Positions 52,597-60,780 of a stretch of 64,000 nt of DNA are shown piece after piece (the stretch's first letter is position 1; each line of letters starts with the position of its first letter). Both the position numbers and the translations under genes were made by a program. The stretch lies in contig CAWIUB010000013.1 in the NCBI GenBank assembly GCA_963839175.1, positions 1 through 64,000 on the forward strand. The letters run 5' to 3'. Source of the stretch: CAWIUB01 sp963839175 (GTDB lineage: Bacteria > Actinomycetota > Actinomycetes > Mycobacteriales > Jatrophihabitantaceae). The notes below the pieces were generated by a model. That model was not told the origin of the DNA and did no database searches. It saw only the letters and a program-made list of their open reading frames with translations.

Positions 52597-53586
52597 ATGC
52601 ACGTCACACCATGGGTGTGGGTCATCACACTCACCGTCGCGATCGGCTTTCTGGTCGTCGACGTGTTCGTTGTCGGGCGGCGCCCGCACGAACCCACCGT
52701 GAGCGAGGCCAGCCGTCACCTGCTGTTCTTCGTGGCCGCGGCGCTGCTGTTCGCCGTCGGCGTCTTCGTGGTCAGCGGGGCAGACTACGGCGCTCAGTTC
52801 CTCGGCGGCTGGCTCACCGAGTACTCGCTCTCCGTCGACAACCTGTTCGTCTTCCTGATCATCATCAGCAAGCTGCAGGTGCCACGCTCGCTGCAGCAAC
52901 AGGCGCTACTCGTCGGCATCGTGATCGCCCTGGTGCTGCGCGGGCTGTTCATCGCCGCCGGTGCGGCAGCGATCAATACGTTCAGCTGGGTCTTCTACCT
53001 GTTCGGCGCGTTCCTTGTCTACACGGCGGTGAAGCTGGCGCGCGGAGGGGACAGCGAAGAGGCGTACCACGAGAGCCGCGCCGTGCGGTGGTTCCGACGG
53101 CACGTGCCATCGACGGCGGAGTATCGCGGTACGCGACTGACCGTCCGAGATGCGGGGAAGCGGCTCGCCACCCCGTTGCTGATCGTGGTCGTTGCGCTGG
53201 GCACGACGGATGTGCTGTTCGCGCTGGACTCCATCCCGGCCATCTACGGCATCACCCAGGAGCCCTACCTGGTGCTGACCGCGAACGTCTTCGCGCTCAT
53301 GGGCTTGCGGCAGCTGTACTTCCTGATCGGTGGACTGCTGAAGCGCCTCGTGTACTTGAACCTGGGTCTGTCCGTACTGCTCGGATTCATTGGCGCGAAG
53401 CTCGTCCTGCACGCCTTGCACGACAACACCCTGCCGTTCGTCAACGGCGGTGAGGGCGTCTCCTGGGCACCGGACATCCCGATCTGGCTGTCGCTGGCAG
53501 TCATCGTCGGCATTCTGACGATCGCGACGGGCGCCAGTCTGATCAAGTCGAGGCGCGACGCGCGGCGCGCGCAGGCGGTCAGCTAA
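52597..53586 (+). CDS. terC: TerC-family membrane protein (Mn2+ exporter-like)
   Basis: This 329 aa protein has about nine helices and the TerC acidic motifs: YSLSVDNLFVFLIII (about residues 75-89) and VLFALDSIPAIYGI (about 205-218), both with metal-ligand Asp/Asn/Asp. TerC proteins export Mn2+ or help load secreted enzymes with it. The upstream yybP-ykoY riboswitch, which turns on in high Mn2+, supports a manganese role. The ATG at 52597 has GGAGG upstream. A proximal basic tail ends the protein (KSRRDARRAQAVS). Confidence 0.93.
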   Translation: MHVTPWVWVITLTVAIGFLVVDVFVVGRRPHEPTVSEASRHLLFFVAAALLFAVGVFVVSGADYGAQFLGGWLTEYSLSVDNLFVFLIIISKLQVPRSLQQQALLVGIVIALVLRGLFIAAGAAAINTFSWVFYLFGAFLVYTAVKLARGGDSEEAYHESRAVRWFRRHVPSTAEYRGTRLTVRDAGKRLATPLLIVVVALGTTDVLFALDSIPAIYGITQEPYLVLTANVFALMGLRQLYFLIGGLLKRLVYLNLGLSVLLGFIGAKLVLHALHDNTLPFVNGGEGVSWAPDIPIWLSLAVIVGILTIATGASLIKSRRDARRAQAVS

Positions 53587-53992
53587 GCAGCTCGTACCGC
53601 GCGCCGACTGCCAGGTAGGCCCGCTGCGCGCGCACGTCCATGGTCAGCAGTGTCGCCTCGTGGTCGTGCGCCGTGGCGCCGATCAGCGCGTCGTACACCG
53701 CCCCGCCGCTGAGACCCGCAGCGCCGGCCGCGGACAGAAACAGCGGGTAGCGATCAGCGCGCAGCTGGCGCAGCCGGCCGCCCGCGACGCGACGGACCAC
53801 GCCCACCGCGTCGGCAAGGGGGAGGGCGCGTCCACCGGGCAGCCGACTGAGCACCGACACGGTTTCGGCGAGGACATGTGCCGGCACCCAATCGATGCCG
53901 CGCAGCGCGGCCCGCGCCGCTGCGTGGGACACGTGCCAATCGTTCAGCCCGGCGATCACGACCGAGCTGTCACAGGTCAGCGCCGCGGCCAT
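53579..53992 (-). CDS. vapC: VapC-type PIN-domain toxin
   Basis: This 137 aa PIN ribonuclease has the four acidic residues expected: Asp in ALTCDSSVVIAG (about residue 8), Glu in HVLAETVSVLSRLPGG (about 43), Asp in VYDALIGATAHDHEATLLTMDVRAQRAY (about 100 and 118). Toxins of this kind cut tRNA or rRNA. The ATG overlaps the end of the antitoxin gene by 16 nt, as in a coupled vapBC pair. The 3' end overlaps the end of terC by 8 nt. Confidence 0.88.
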   Translation of the reverse strand: MAAALTCDSSVVIAGLNDWHVSHAAARAALRGIDWVPAHVLAETVSVLSRLPGGRALPLADAVGVVRRVAGGRLRQLRADRYPLFLSAAGAAGLSGGAVYDALIGATAHDHEATLLTMDVRAQRAYLAVGARYELLS

Positions 53993-54231
53993 TCGCGGGC
54001 CTCGTCGATGAGAGCGCGAACGTCGTCAGTGGTCATCGGCGGTGCGTCGGGCGCGTGCACGACCGGCAACCCGTCGTCGGCGATCTCGACCTGGACCCGG
54101 CTCACCGGTCGCAGGAACACGCCGCCGTCTATCTCCTGGACGTCCAGCTCGGTACCGGCGACCAGGCCCAGGCGCCGCCGCAGTGCCTGCGGTATTACCA
54201 TGCGACCTGCCGCGTCAATGGTAATTTGCAT
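53977..54231 (-). CDS. vapB: VapB-type AbrB-fold antitoxin
   Basis: This 84 aa antitoxin has an N-terminal SpoVT-AbrB DNA-binding swapped hairpin: MQITIDAAGRMVIPQALRRRLGL and GTELDVQEIDGGVFLRPV. The C-terminal tail (TTDDVRALIDEAREWPRR) is the likely toxin-binding part. It should repress its own promoter. TAGGAT lies 6 nt before the ATG at 54231. Divergent from uvrB, with only 74 nt between the two starts. Confidence 0.88.
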   Translation of the reverse strand: MQITIDAAGRMVIPQALRRRLGLVAGTELDVQEIDGGVFLRPVSRVQVEIADDGLPVVHAPDAPPMTTDDVRALIDEAREWPRR

Positions 54232-54237
54232 GCCATC

Positions 54238-54243
54238 ATCCTA
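54238..54243 (-). promoter_or_regulatory. -10 box for leaderless vapB
   Basis: TAGGAT on the minus strand, 6 nt, then the ATG at 54231. Confidence 0.55.
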
Positions 54244-54293
54244 CCGACCTCGTGGATGAACGCCTCGTGGCGCGTGCTGTCGGTACCGCCTCG

Positions 54294-54299
54294 TACCTT
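54294..54299 (+). promoter_or_regulatory. -10 box for leaderless uvrB
   Basis: TACCTT, 6 nt, then the ATG at 54306. About 50 nt from the vapB -10 box on the other strand. Confidence 0.55.
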
Positions 54300-54305
54300 G
54301 GGGGT

Positions 54306-56462
54306 ATGAGAGTCGCGAGCGACATCGTTCCCAGCATCGGCAAGTTCGAGGTCATCTCAGATTTCCAGCCATCCGGGGATCAGCCCGCGGCGATCGAGGA
54401 CCTGGAGCGCCGGATCCGGGCGGGGGAGAAGGACGTGGTGCTGCTGGGCGCCACCGGCACCGGCAAGTCGGCGACCACGGCATGGCTGATCGAGCGGGTA
54501 CAGCGCCCAACGCTGGTCATGGCGCCGAACAAGACACTGGCCGCGCAGCTCGCCAACGAGCTGCGCGAGATGCTGCCCAACAACGCCGTCGAGTACTTCG
54601 TCAGCTACTACGACTATTACCAGCCCGAGGCGTACGTCCCGCAGACCGACACTTACATCGAGAAGGACTCCTCGATCAACTCAGAGGTCGAACGGCTGCG
54701 CCACTCGGCCACCAATTCTCTGCTGACCCGGCGCGATGTCGTCGTGGTGGCGACGGTCTCATGCATCTACGGACTCGGCACACCGCAGGAGTACGTCGAC
54801 CGGTCCGTCCGGCTGCACCTAGGTGAGCAAATCGAGCGCGAGACGATCCTGCGGCGTCTGGTCGAGGTGCAGTACGCGCGCAACGACCTCTCCTTTACCC
54901 GGGGCACCTTCCGGGTGCGCGGCGACACCCTCGAGATCTTCCCGATGTATGAGGAGCTGGCGGTTCGGGTCGAGATGTTCGGAGACGAGATCGAGCGGCT
55001 GTACTACCTGCACCCGCTGACCGGAGAAGTCATCCGCGAGGTCGACGAGATCTTCGTCTTCCCGGCCACGCACTACGCAGCGGGACCGCAACGCATGGAG
55101 CGGGCGATCCGCGGCATCGAGGCCGAGCTCGAGCAGCGACTGGCTGAGCTCGAGCGGCAGAACAAGCTGCTCGAGGCTCAGCGGCTACGCATGCGGACGA
55201 CCTACGACGTCGAGATGATGCGTCAGGTCGGCTTCTGCTCCGGCATCGAGAACTACTCGATGCACATTGACGGGCGTCAGCCGGGTAGCCCGCCGAACTG
55301 CCTGCTTGATTATTTCCCCGATGACTTCCTGCTGGTCATGGACGAGTCGCACAACACCATCCCGCAGACCGGCGGCATGTACGAGGGCGACATGTCGCGC
55401 AAGCGCATGCTCGTCGAGCACGGCTTCCGGCTGCCGAGCGCGATGGACAACCGTCCGCTGAAGTTCGACGAGTTCGTCGACCGAATCGGCCAGACGGTGT
55501 ACCTGTCCGCGACGCCGGGCCCGTACGAGTTGGGCAAGACCAAGGGCCAGTACGTCGAGCAGGTGATCAGGCCGACTGGCCTGGTCGACCCAGAAGTGAT
55601 CGTCAAGCCGACCAAAGGGCAGATCGACGATCTGGTGGCCGAGATTCGAGAACGGGCGGCGCGCAACGAGCGGATTCTGGTCACCACGCTGACGAAGAAG
55701 ATGGCGGAGGATCTGACCGATTACTTGCTCGAGCTGGGCATTCGAGTGCGCTACCTGCACTCGGAGGTCGACACGCTGCGCCGCGTCGAGCTGCTGCGCG
55801 AGCTACGCCAGGGTGAGTTCGACGCGCTGGTGGGCATCAACTTGCTGCGCGAGGGCCTCGACCTTCCGGAGGTGTCGCTGGTGTCGATCTTGGACGCCGA
55901 CAAGGAGGGGTTCCTGCGCTCCGGCACGTCGCTGATCCAGACGATCGGACGCGCGGCCCGGCACGTCTCGGGTCAGGTCCACATGTACGCAGACACGATC
56001 ACCCCGTCCATGCAGCGCGCAATCGACGAGACGAATCGCCGCCGCGCCAAGCAGATCGCCTACAACACCGAGCACGGCCTCGACCCGCAGCCGCTGCGCA
56101 AGCGGATCGCCGACATCACCGACATGCTGGCCCGCGAGTCCGCCGACACCGATGAAATGCTCGGCGGGTCGGGTCGCATCCAGTCACGCGGCAAGTCACC
56201 TGTACCCGGGCGGACCGGACGCGGCGCCTCGGGCCGCGGCACGGTATCGCCCGGGGTCATCGGCGTCGGCACGCACGCCGACGGCAAGGTGGACGTCAGC
56301 GCGATGCCCCGGGCGGAGCTGGCTGACCTGATCCAGCAGCTCAATGAGCAGATGCTGGCCGCCGCTCGCGAGCTGCAGTTCGAGGTCGCCGCCCGGCTGC
56401 GCGACGAGATCGGCGAGCTGAAGAAGGAGCTTCGCGGCATGGACGCCGCGGGGGTGCGATGA
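54306..56462 (+). CDS. uvrB: UvrB, excinuclease ABC subunit B
   Basis: UvrB verifies damage and holds the pre-incision complex in nucleotide excision repair. 718 aa from MRVASDIVPS. Visible: Walker A GATGTGKS (residues 48-55), the beta-hairpin YYDYYQPEAYVPQTDTYIEKDSSIN, MDESHNTIPQ, SATPGPYELGKT, helicase motif VTTLTKKMAEDL, NLLREGLDLPEVSLVSILDADKEGFLRS with IGRAARH, and a C-terminal UVR domain LIQQLNEQMLAAARELQFEVAARLRDEI. I chose the ATG at 54306; a frame open to 54252 lacks similarity. No clear actinobacterial LexA box was seen. Confidence 0.97.
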   Translation: MRVASDIVPSIGKFEVISDFQPSGDQPAAIEDLERRIRAGEKDVVLLGATGTGKSATTAWLIERVQRPTLVMAPNKTLAAQLANELREMLPNNAVEYFVSYYDYYQPEAYVPQTDTYIEKDSSINSEVERLRHSATNSLLTRRDVVVVATVSCIYGLGTPQEYVDRSVRLHLGEQIERETILRRLVEVQYARNDLSFTRGTFRVRGDTLEIFPMYEELAVRVEMFGDEIERLYYLHPLTGEVIREVDEIFVFPATHYAAGPQRMERAIRGIEAELEQRLAELERQNKLLEAQRLRMRTTYDVEMMRQVGFCSGIENYSMHIDGRQPGSPPNCLLDYFPDDFLLVMDESHNTIPQTGGMYEGDMSRKRMLVEHGFRLPSAMDNRPLKFDEFVDRIGQTVYLSATPGPYELGKTKGQYVEQVIRPTGLVDPEVIVKPTKGQIDDLVAEIRERAARNERILVTTLTKKMAEDLTDYLLELGIRVRYLHSEVDTLRRVELLRELRQGEFDALVGINLLREGLDLPEVSLVSILDADKEGFLRSGTSLIQTIGRAARHVSGQVHMYADTITPSMQRAIDETNRRRAKQIAYNTEHGLDPQPLRKRIADITDMLARESADTDEMLGGSGRIQSRGKSPVPGRTGRGASGRGTVSPGVIGVGTHADGKVDVSAMPRAELADLIQQLNEQMLAAARELQFEVAARLRDEIGELKKELRGMDAAGVR

Positions 56463-56491
56463 CCGGCACGCCCAGCCATACGCTCGGCGGC

Positions 56492-56729
56492 ATGACGGCA
56501 CCCCGGGTGATCCCGCTGCCTGAAGCCGGGCAGTGGACGTGGGACGACCTGCAGGTCGGAGCGCGCTTCGGGGTGCCGCACTACTGGCTCGTCGATCCCG
56601 ACGAGCTGTATCGTCGCGCTGCGGCTGGCGGCGGATGGGCACTACCGCGACGCTGAACCGGTCGGCGACTTTTCGGCCGCCGAGCCGTTTCCGGTGAGCC
56701 TCCCGGTCGCTGCGCTCGTGCGCGACTGA
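56492..56729 (+). pseudogene. Remnant of a Uma2-family (DUF820) restriction-endonuclease-like gene
   Basis: An N-terminal-like start (MTAPRVIPLPEAGQWTWDDL) is joined after a few residues to the C-terminal part of the family (GVPHYWLVDPDEL, where HYWLVDPD is the Uma2 active-site strand). The frame then slips near 56610, and the next frame reads LRLAADGHYRDAEPVGDFSAAEPFPVSLPVAALVRD to a TGA at 56727-56729, the normal family end. So about 100 central residues are missing and a frameshift is present. The open frame begins at an ATG that overlaps the uvrB stop (56459), but that part is unrelated. Confidence 0.75.
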
Positions 56730-56748
56730 ATCGCGACCGAATATCGCC

Positions 56749-57642
56749 CTACGGACGGCCGCCGAGTCGCTGGCAGGCCTTACTCGCAAGCAGGTTCGCG
56801 GCGTGCAGCGCCTCAGCCGGGTCAGCGCCCGAGCCAATCGCGTGCAGGTATCCGGCGGCGAACGCGTCGCCCGCGCCGGTGGTGTCGATTGCCGTCACCG
56901 CCTGTCCCGGTGAGGACGCGACCTGGCCGCCGCCGGCCCAGACAGCGCCGTCCTGGCCGCGTTTGACGATCGCCTGCCCGTACCGCCCCGCGAGCTGCGC
57001 AACGGATATGCCCGGGTCGTGCTCGCCGGTGAGCACCGCCGCCTCGTCGACGTTGGCGAACAGCAGCAGGTCGTCGCCCACCAACCGCGGGAATGCGTCC
57101 ACGCCGAGCGCCGCCAGCGGCGCAGCCGAGGACGCGTCGACCGAGACCGACATGCCCGTGGCCCGGGCGAGCGTCAACGTCCAGAGGCCGGCCAGCCGAG
57201 CCGGGCCGAACAAGACGTACCCGGACAGATGAAGGTGCCGTCCGGCGCGGAACAACCGCTGGTCGACGTCGTCTGGGGAAAACGCGGCGTTGGCGCCGGC
57301 ATCGGGCACCATCGTGCGTTCTGCGTCCGGCCCGATCAGTACGATGCACCGGCCGGTAGGGCGACGTTGGTCCACCGTCAGGAAGTCGGTAATCCCGGTG
57401 TAGCCATAGATCGTATCCTCGGCCAAACTGCTCACCTTGTCGTGATCGCGGCCCACCCGCGTGAGCAGCGTGGCGGGAGTGCCGAGTTCGGCGAGCCAGC
57501 ACGCGGCGTTCGCGCCCGATCCGCCGCCGAACAGCTGGACCGGAGCCGGAGTGTCCGAGCCGATCGCGAGCGGCCCAGGTAGTCGCGCCACGATGTCGAT
57601 CATCAGCTCGCCCACGCAGACGACGTGCCAGCCGGCCTTCAT
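56749..57642 (-). CDS. psuK: PfkB-family kinase, pseudouridine kinase-like
   Basis: This 297 aa ribokinase-type sugar kinase carries the N-terminal signature (FGGGSGANAACWLAELG, about residues 38-54), VGRDHDK, and the C-terminal DTTGAGDAFAAGYLHA (about 250-265) with catalytic Asp. By overlap with psuG (ATGA) it probably phosphorylates pseudouridine to the 5'-phosphate that PsuG cleaves. Sequence alone only says PfkB family. Last gene of the permease-psuG-psuK operon. Confidence 0.82.
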   Translation of the reverse strand: MKAGWHVVCVGELMIDIVARLPGPLAIGSDTPAPVQLFGGGSGANAACWLAELGTPATLLTRVGRDHDKVSSLAEDTIYGYTGITDFLTVDQRRPTGRCIVLIGPDAERTMVPDAGANAAFSPDDVDQRLFRAGRHLHLSGYVLFGPARLAGLWTLTLARATGMSVSVDASSAAPLAALGVDAFPRLVGDDLLLFANVDEAAVLTGEHDPGISVAQLAGRYGQAIVKRGQDGAVWAGGGQVASSPGQAVTAIDTTGAGDAFAAGYLHAIGSGADPAEALHAANLLASKACQRLGGRP

Positions 57643-58538
57643 CCGGCATACGCCGCCGCGACCTGGGCCGCCAGCCGGGCATTGGACAGCACGAGCGCCA
57701 CGTTGCCTGCCAGCGAGGCGCCGTGCGTCTCGCGATGCAGGAAATCGAGCAGGAACGGGGTGACGTCCTTGCCGGCGATGCCGGCGTCGTCGGCCGCGGC
57801 GAGACCGGCGGCGAGTACCCGGTCGTGCAGGTCGCGATCCAACTCGTCCGCCTGGGCGATTGGATTCGCAAGCACCAGCCCGTACCCCTGCGTGCCGAGG
57901 TCCCGGCGCGCATGCAGGATCGCGGCGACCTCGGCAGGCGAGTCGGCTCGCCACGAAACGGGGTATCCGGAGTCGGCAAGGTAAAAGCCGGGGAAGGCGT
58001 CGGTGCGATATCCGAGCACGCCGACGCTCAGCGTCTCCAGCCGCTCCAGCGTGGCGCCCACATCGAGGATCGACTTCACCCCCGCGCAGACGGCGAGCAC
58101 GGGCGTGCGGGCGAGCACGGCGAGGTCAGCCGACTCGTCCCACGTCTCGCGCGCTGCGCGATGCACGCCGCCGAGCCCACCTGTCGCGAGCACCGTGATT
58201 CCCGCCTGCGCGGCCAGATGCGCGGTCGAGGCAACCGTCGTGGCGCCGTCGCCTCCTCGCGCCGCGACGATTGCGATCTCCCGCAAGCTGGCCTTGACAA
58301 CGAACTTCGACGCCGCGATGCGCTCGAGTGCGGGGTCGTCTAGGCCGACGCACGCCTCGCCCCCGATAATCGCCACCGTCGCCGGCACCGCGCCGCCCGC
58401 GCGAACCGCTGCCTCTGTCTCGCGGGCTATTCGCAGATTGTCAGGGCGCGGCAGCCCATGGCTGATGATCGTGCTCTCCAGCGCGACGACCGGCCGCCCA
58501 TCCGCGAGAGCGGCCTCGACCTCGGGGTGGATCAGCAC
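57639..58538 (-). CDS. psuG: Pseudouridine-5'-phosphate glycosidase
   Basis: PsuG splits pseudouridine 5'-phosphate into uracil and ribose 5-phosphate, recycling the modified nucleoside from RNA turnover. 299 aa. Typical: PVVALESTIISHGLPRPDNL (about residues 20-39), VPATVAIIGGEACVGL, KFVVKASLREIAIVAARGGDGATTVASTAHLAAQAGITVLATGGLGGVHRAARETWDESADL, and CAGVKSILDVGATLERLETLSV. I chose the GTG at 58538 because GAAGGG lies 6 nt upstream; the open frame extends to 58577. It overlaps the end of the permease by 98 nt and the kinase start by 4 nt. Confidence 0.94.
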   Translation of the reverse strand: MLIHPEVEAALADGRPVVALESTIISHGLPRPDNLRIARETEAAVRAGGAVPATVAIIGGEACVGLDDPALERIAASKFVVKASLREIAIVAARGGDGATTVASTAHLAAQAGITVLATGGLGGVHRAARETWDESADLAVLARTPVLAVCAGVKSILDVGATLERLETLSVGVLGYRTDAFPGFYLADSGYPVSWRADSPAEVAAILHARRDLGTQGYGLVLANPIAQADELDRDLHDRVLAAGLAAADDAGIAGKDVTPFLLDFLHRETHGASLAGNVALVLSNARLAAQVAAAYAG

Positions 58539-59883
58539 ACGGGTCCCTTCGCTTCGGGCGCCGCACCAGGCCGGCAAGAAGCGTGGCCACCGCGGCGACG
58601 AGGAACGACACTAGCGAGGCGCTCATCCACGTCGCAGGAGTGAGGTGCAACCAGGACTGCACGTGCCCCCACGCGCCCGACCACCACGAGATGGAGCCGG
58701 GGTTGATCAGCTGGTAGGCGCAGAAGCCAAGCGCCCACGGCAGCAATGTCGACCAGCGTGGGCGCACGTCGTCGCCCAGGTTCCAGCGGGTGCGCGAGAC
58801 CAGGAAGTAGTCGACGACGAGCACCCCGAGTAGGGGAACGAACACCGATCCGATGAGGATGAGGAAGTTCTCGTAGTCGCTGATGTTGAGAGCGAGGGCG
58901 CAGATTGTGGCGATCGTGCCCACCACGAGGGCGAGGACGCGCCGATCCCATCGTGGCCGGAAGTTCTGGACTGACACCGCGGTCGAGTAGGTGTCGGCGA
59001 AGGATTGATCGAGTTCCCGGATCGCGAGGACGCCGAAAGCGACGGTGCCGAGGGGCACGGCCATGAAGGATGCGAAGATCCGATCCGGGTCGTGCTGCGC
59101 GACCGTTACCAGGGTGACCAGGCCCAGGGCATAGCAGGCAATCTGCGTAATGGAGTAGCCGACGAGGACCCCGGTGAAGGCCTGCCGCGCCGATCGGGCG
59201 TACCGCGAGTAGTCCGACGCCAGGGGCACCCAGGACACGGACACACCGATGACCGTGTCGACGGCGATCCAGAACCCGTTCCAGGATCCATGCCCGAAGG
59301 CTGGCAGCGGATGACGCAGCAACTGGACGAACAGGTAGCCGAGCGCGACGACCACGGCGACCGTCACGTACTTGCGCAGCACCCGGATCCAGCCCAATGG
59401 CCGCAGCGCGAGCAGCGTGGTGAGCACGCCGGCGGCGACTATGTATACCCAGCGGGGGATATCCCCGGCAAGCTGATGCATCGCGGTGCCGATCGTGACC
59501 AACTCGAAGGTCGTCCAGCCCACCAGCTGAAGGATGTTGAGCACCGTCGGAAGGTAGGACGGCCGGGTCCCGAACAGCCCGCGCAGTAGCACCATCGACG
59601 GAGCGCCGGTACGCGCGCCGGGCACGGCGGCAGCGGCCACGCCGAGCGTCCCGAGCGCGGTCCCGATCAGGACCGCGGTGACTGCTGCGCCGAGGGACAT
59701 GCCGGGCTCGGCGATCGGGACCAGCACGAAGATCGCGCCGGTGAATCCGAGCAGGCTAACGCCGAGGTTCCCCCAAAGCCCCAGCTGATCGACGAGGCGA
59801 AGCGCACGCGGAGCCGGCTCGCTCAGCGTGTGCGGCGCTTCGGCGTGTTCGAGTGACGGGCCTTGCAGCGTGTCGGTGATCAT
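58441..59883 (-). CDS. cytX: NCS1-family permease, CytX-like (probable HMP transporter)
   Basis: This 480 aa purine/cytosine-permease-type transporter has about 12 helices: QLGLWGNLGVSLLGFTGAIFVL, GARTGAPSMVLLRGLFGTRPSYLPTVLNILQLVGW, WVPLASDYSRYARS, and GSVFVPLLGVLVVDYFLV. A TPP riboswitch lies directly upstream, and TPP-controlled NCS1 permeases (CytX) are thought to import hydroxymethylpyrimidine, so I infer that role. The ATG at 59883 has GGGAGA upstream, within the riboswitch end. The last 40 residues (basic and Arg/Gly-rich, RRPKRRDPCADPPRG...) overlap psuG and may not be part of the real protein. Confidence 0.85.
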   Translation of the reverse strand: MITDTLQGPSLEHAEAPHTLSEPAPRALRLVDQLGLWGNLGVSLLGFTGAIFVLVPIAEPGMSLGAAVTAVLIGTALGTLGVAAAAVPGARTGAPSMVLLRGLFGTRPSYLPTVLNILQLVGWTTFELVTIGTAMHQLAGDIPRWVYIVAAGVLTTLLALRPLGWIRVLRKYVTVAVVVALGYLFVQLLRHPLPAFGHGSWNGFWIAVDTVIGVSVSWVPLASDYSRYARSARQAFTGVLVGYSITQIACYALGLVTLVTVAQHDPDRIFASFMAVPLGTVAFGVLAIRELDQSFADTYSTAVSVQNFRPRWDRRVLALVVGTIATICALALNISDYENFLILIGSVFVPLLGVLVVDYFLVSRTRWNLGDDVRPRWSTLLPWALGFCAYQLINPGSISWWSGAWGHVQSWLHLTPATWMSASLVSFLVAAVATLLAGLVRRPKRRDPCADPPRGRGRSRGWAAGRRAGEHDHQPWAAAP

Positions 59884-59889
59884 CAACTC

Positions 59890-59972
59890 TCCCTTGGCCG
59901 GCATTACCCGGCGGGTTCGGCGGTCGGCGGCCGGGATGCCGCCCTCTCAGCCCTGAGCTCCCGAGCTCCCGC
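59890..59972 (-). ncRNA. TPP riboswitch of the cytX-psuG-psuK operon
   Basis: Read on the minus strand: GGGAGCTC, then GGGCTGAGAGGGCGGCATCC, then CCGCCGAACCCGCCGGGTAATGCCGGCC and AAGGGAGA. CTGAGA and the GGGTAATGCCGG block are the two conserved pieces of the THI-box, which binds the pyrimidine and diphosphate ends of TPP. The RBS for cytX lies in the last bases, so the switch probably acts on translation. Confidence 0.93.
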
Positions 59973-59995
59973 GGTTGGTTGTGGTGGTGGCCGGA

Positions 59996-60778
59996 TCAGA
60001 GCACGGCCATTCCTTCGATCGGTGAGGACGCTTCGGCGTGGAAGCGCCGCGGAATCCGGCCCGCGAGCATGGCCAGCCGGCCAGCGGTCACGGCCGCCGC
60101 CATCGCCGAGGCCATCCGCACGGGGTCGTGGGCCCGGGTGACCGCGGAGGCCAGCAACACTGCGTCGCAGCCGAGTTCCATGGCGAGGGCGGCGTCGGAC
60201 GCCGTTCCGATGCCTGCGTCCAGGACGACCGGAACGGCAGCCTCGGCCACGATGAGTTCGATGTTGTGCGGATTGCGGATGCCGAGTCCGGTGCCGATCG
60301 GGGAGCCGAGCGGCATCACCGCGGCGCAGCCAGCGTGCTGCAGGTGGCGGGCGAGGACGGGGTCGTCGTTCGTGTAGGGCAGCACAGTGAAGCCGAGTCC
60401 CACCAGCTGTTCAGCCGCGTCGAGCAGTTCGACGGGATCGGGCAGCAGCGTGCGCTCGTCAGCCACGACCTCGAGCTTGATCCAGTCGGTCTGCAGCGCC
60501 TCGCGGGCCAGCTGGGCGGTGCGGACGGCCTCGTGCGCGGTGCGGCACCCGGCGGTATTGGGAAGGACGCGCACGCCCCGGCGGTCGAGGACGTCGACGA
60601 GGGATCCGCTGGTGTGGGCGTCGATGCGCCGCATGGCAACCGTGCAGACTGCGGTGTGCGAGGCGGCTACCGCCTCCTCGATCACCTGCATGCTCGGTGC
60701 GCCGCCGGTGCCGAGAATCAGCCGCGAAGCCAACTCGACGCCGGCGAGGACAAACGGATCAGCACGATGCTCGCTCAT
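59996..60778 (-). CDS. thiG: Thiazole synthase
   Basis: ThiG makes the thiazole phosphate of thiamine from DXP, the ThiS thiocarboxylate and dehydroglycine. 260 aa TIM barrel: LILGTGGAPSMQVIEEAV, CTVAMRR, VLPNTAGCRTAHEAVRTAQLAREAL, the Schiff-base Lys in WIKLEVVADE, VMPLGSPIGTGLGIRNPHNIE, and VVLDAGIGTASDAALAMELGCDAVLLASAV. The ATG at 60778 lies 92 nt after thiS, in a repeat-rich gap. Last gene of thiO-thiS-thiG. Confidence 0.95.
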   Translation of the reverse strand: MSEHRADPFVLAGVELASRLILGTGGAPSMQVIEEAVAASHTAVCTVAMRRIDAHTSGSLVDVLDRRGVRVLPNTAGCRTAHEAVRTAQLAREALQTDWIKLEVVADERTLLPDPVELLDAAEQLVGLGFTVLPYTNDDPVLARHLQHAGCAAVMPLGSPIGTGLGIRNPHNIELIVAEAAVPVVLDAGIGTASDAALAMELGCDAVLLASAVTRAHDPVRMASAMAAAVTAGRLAMLAGRIPRRFHAEASSPIEGMAVL

Positions 60779-60780
60779 TG

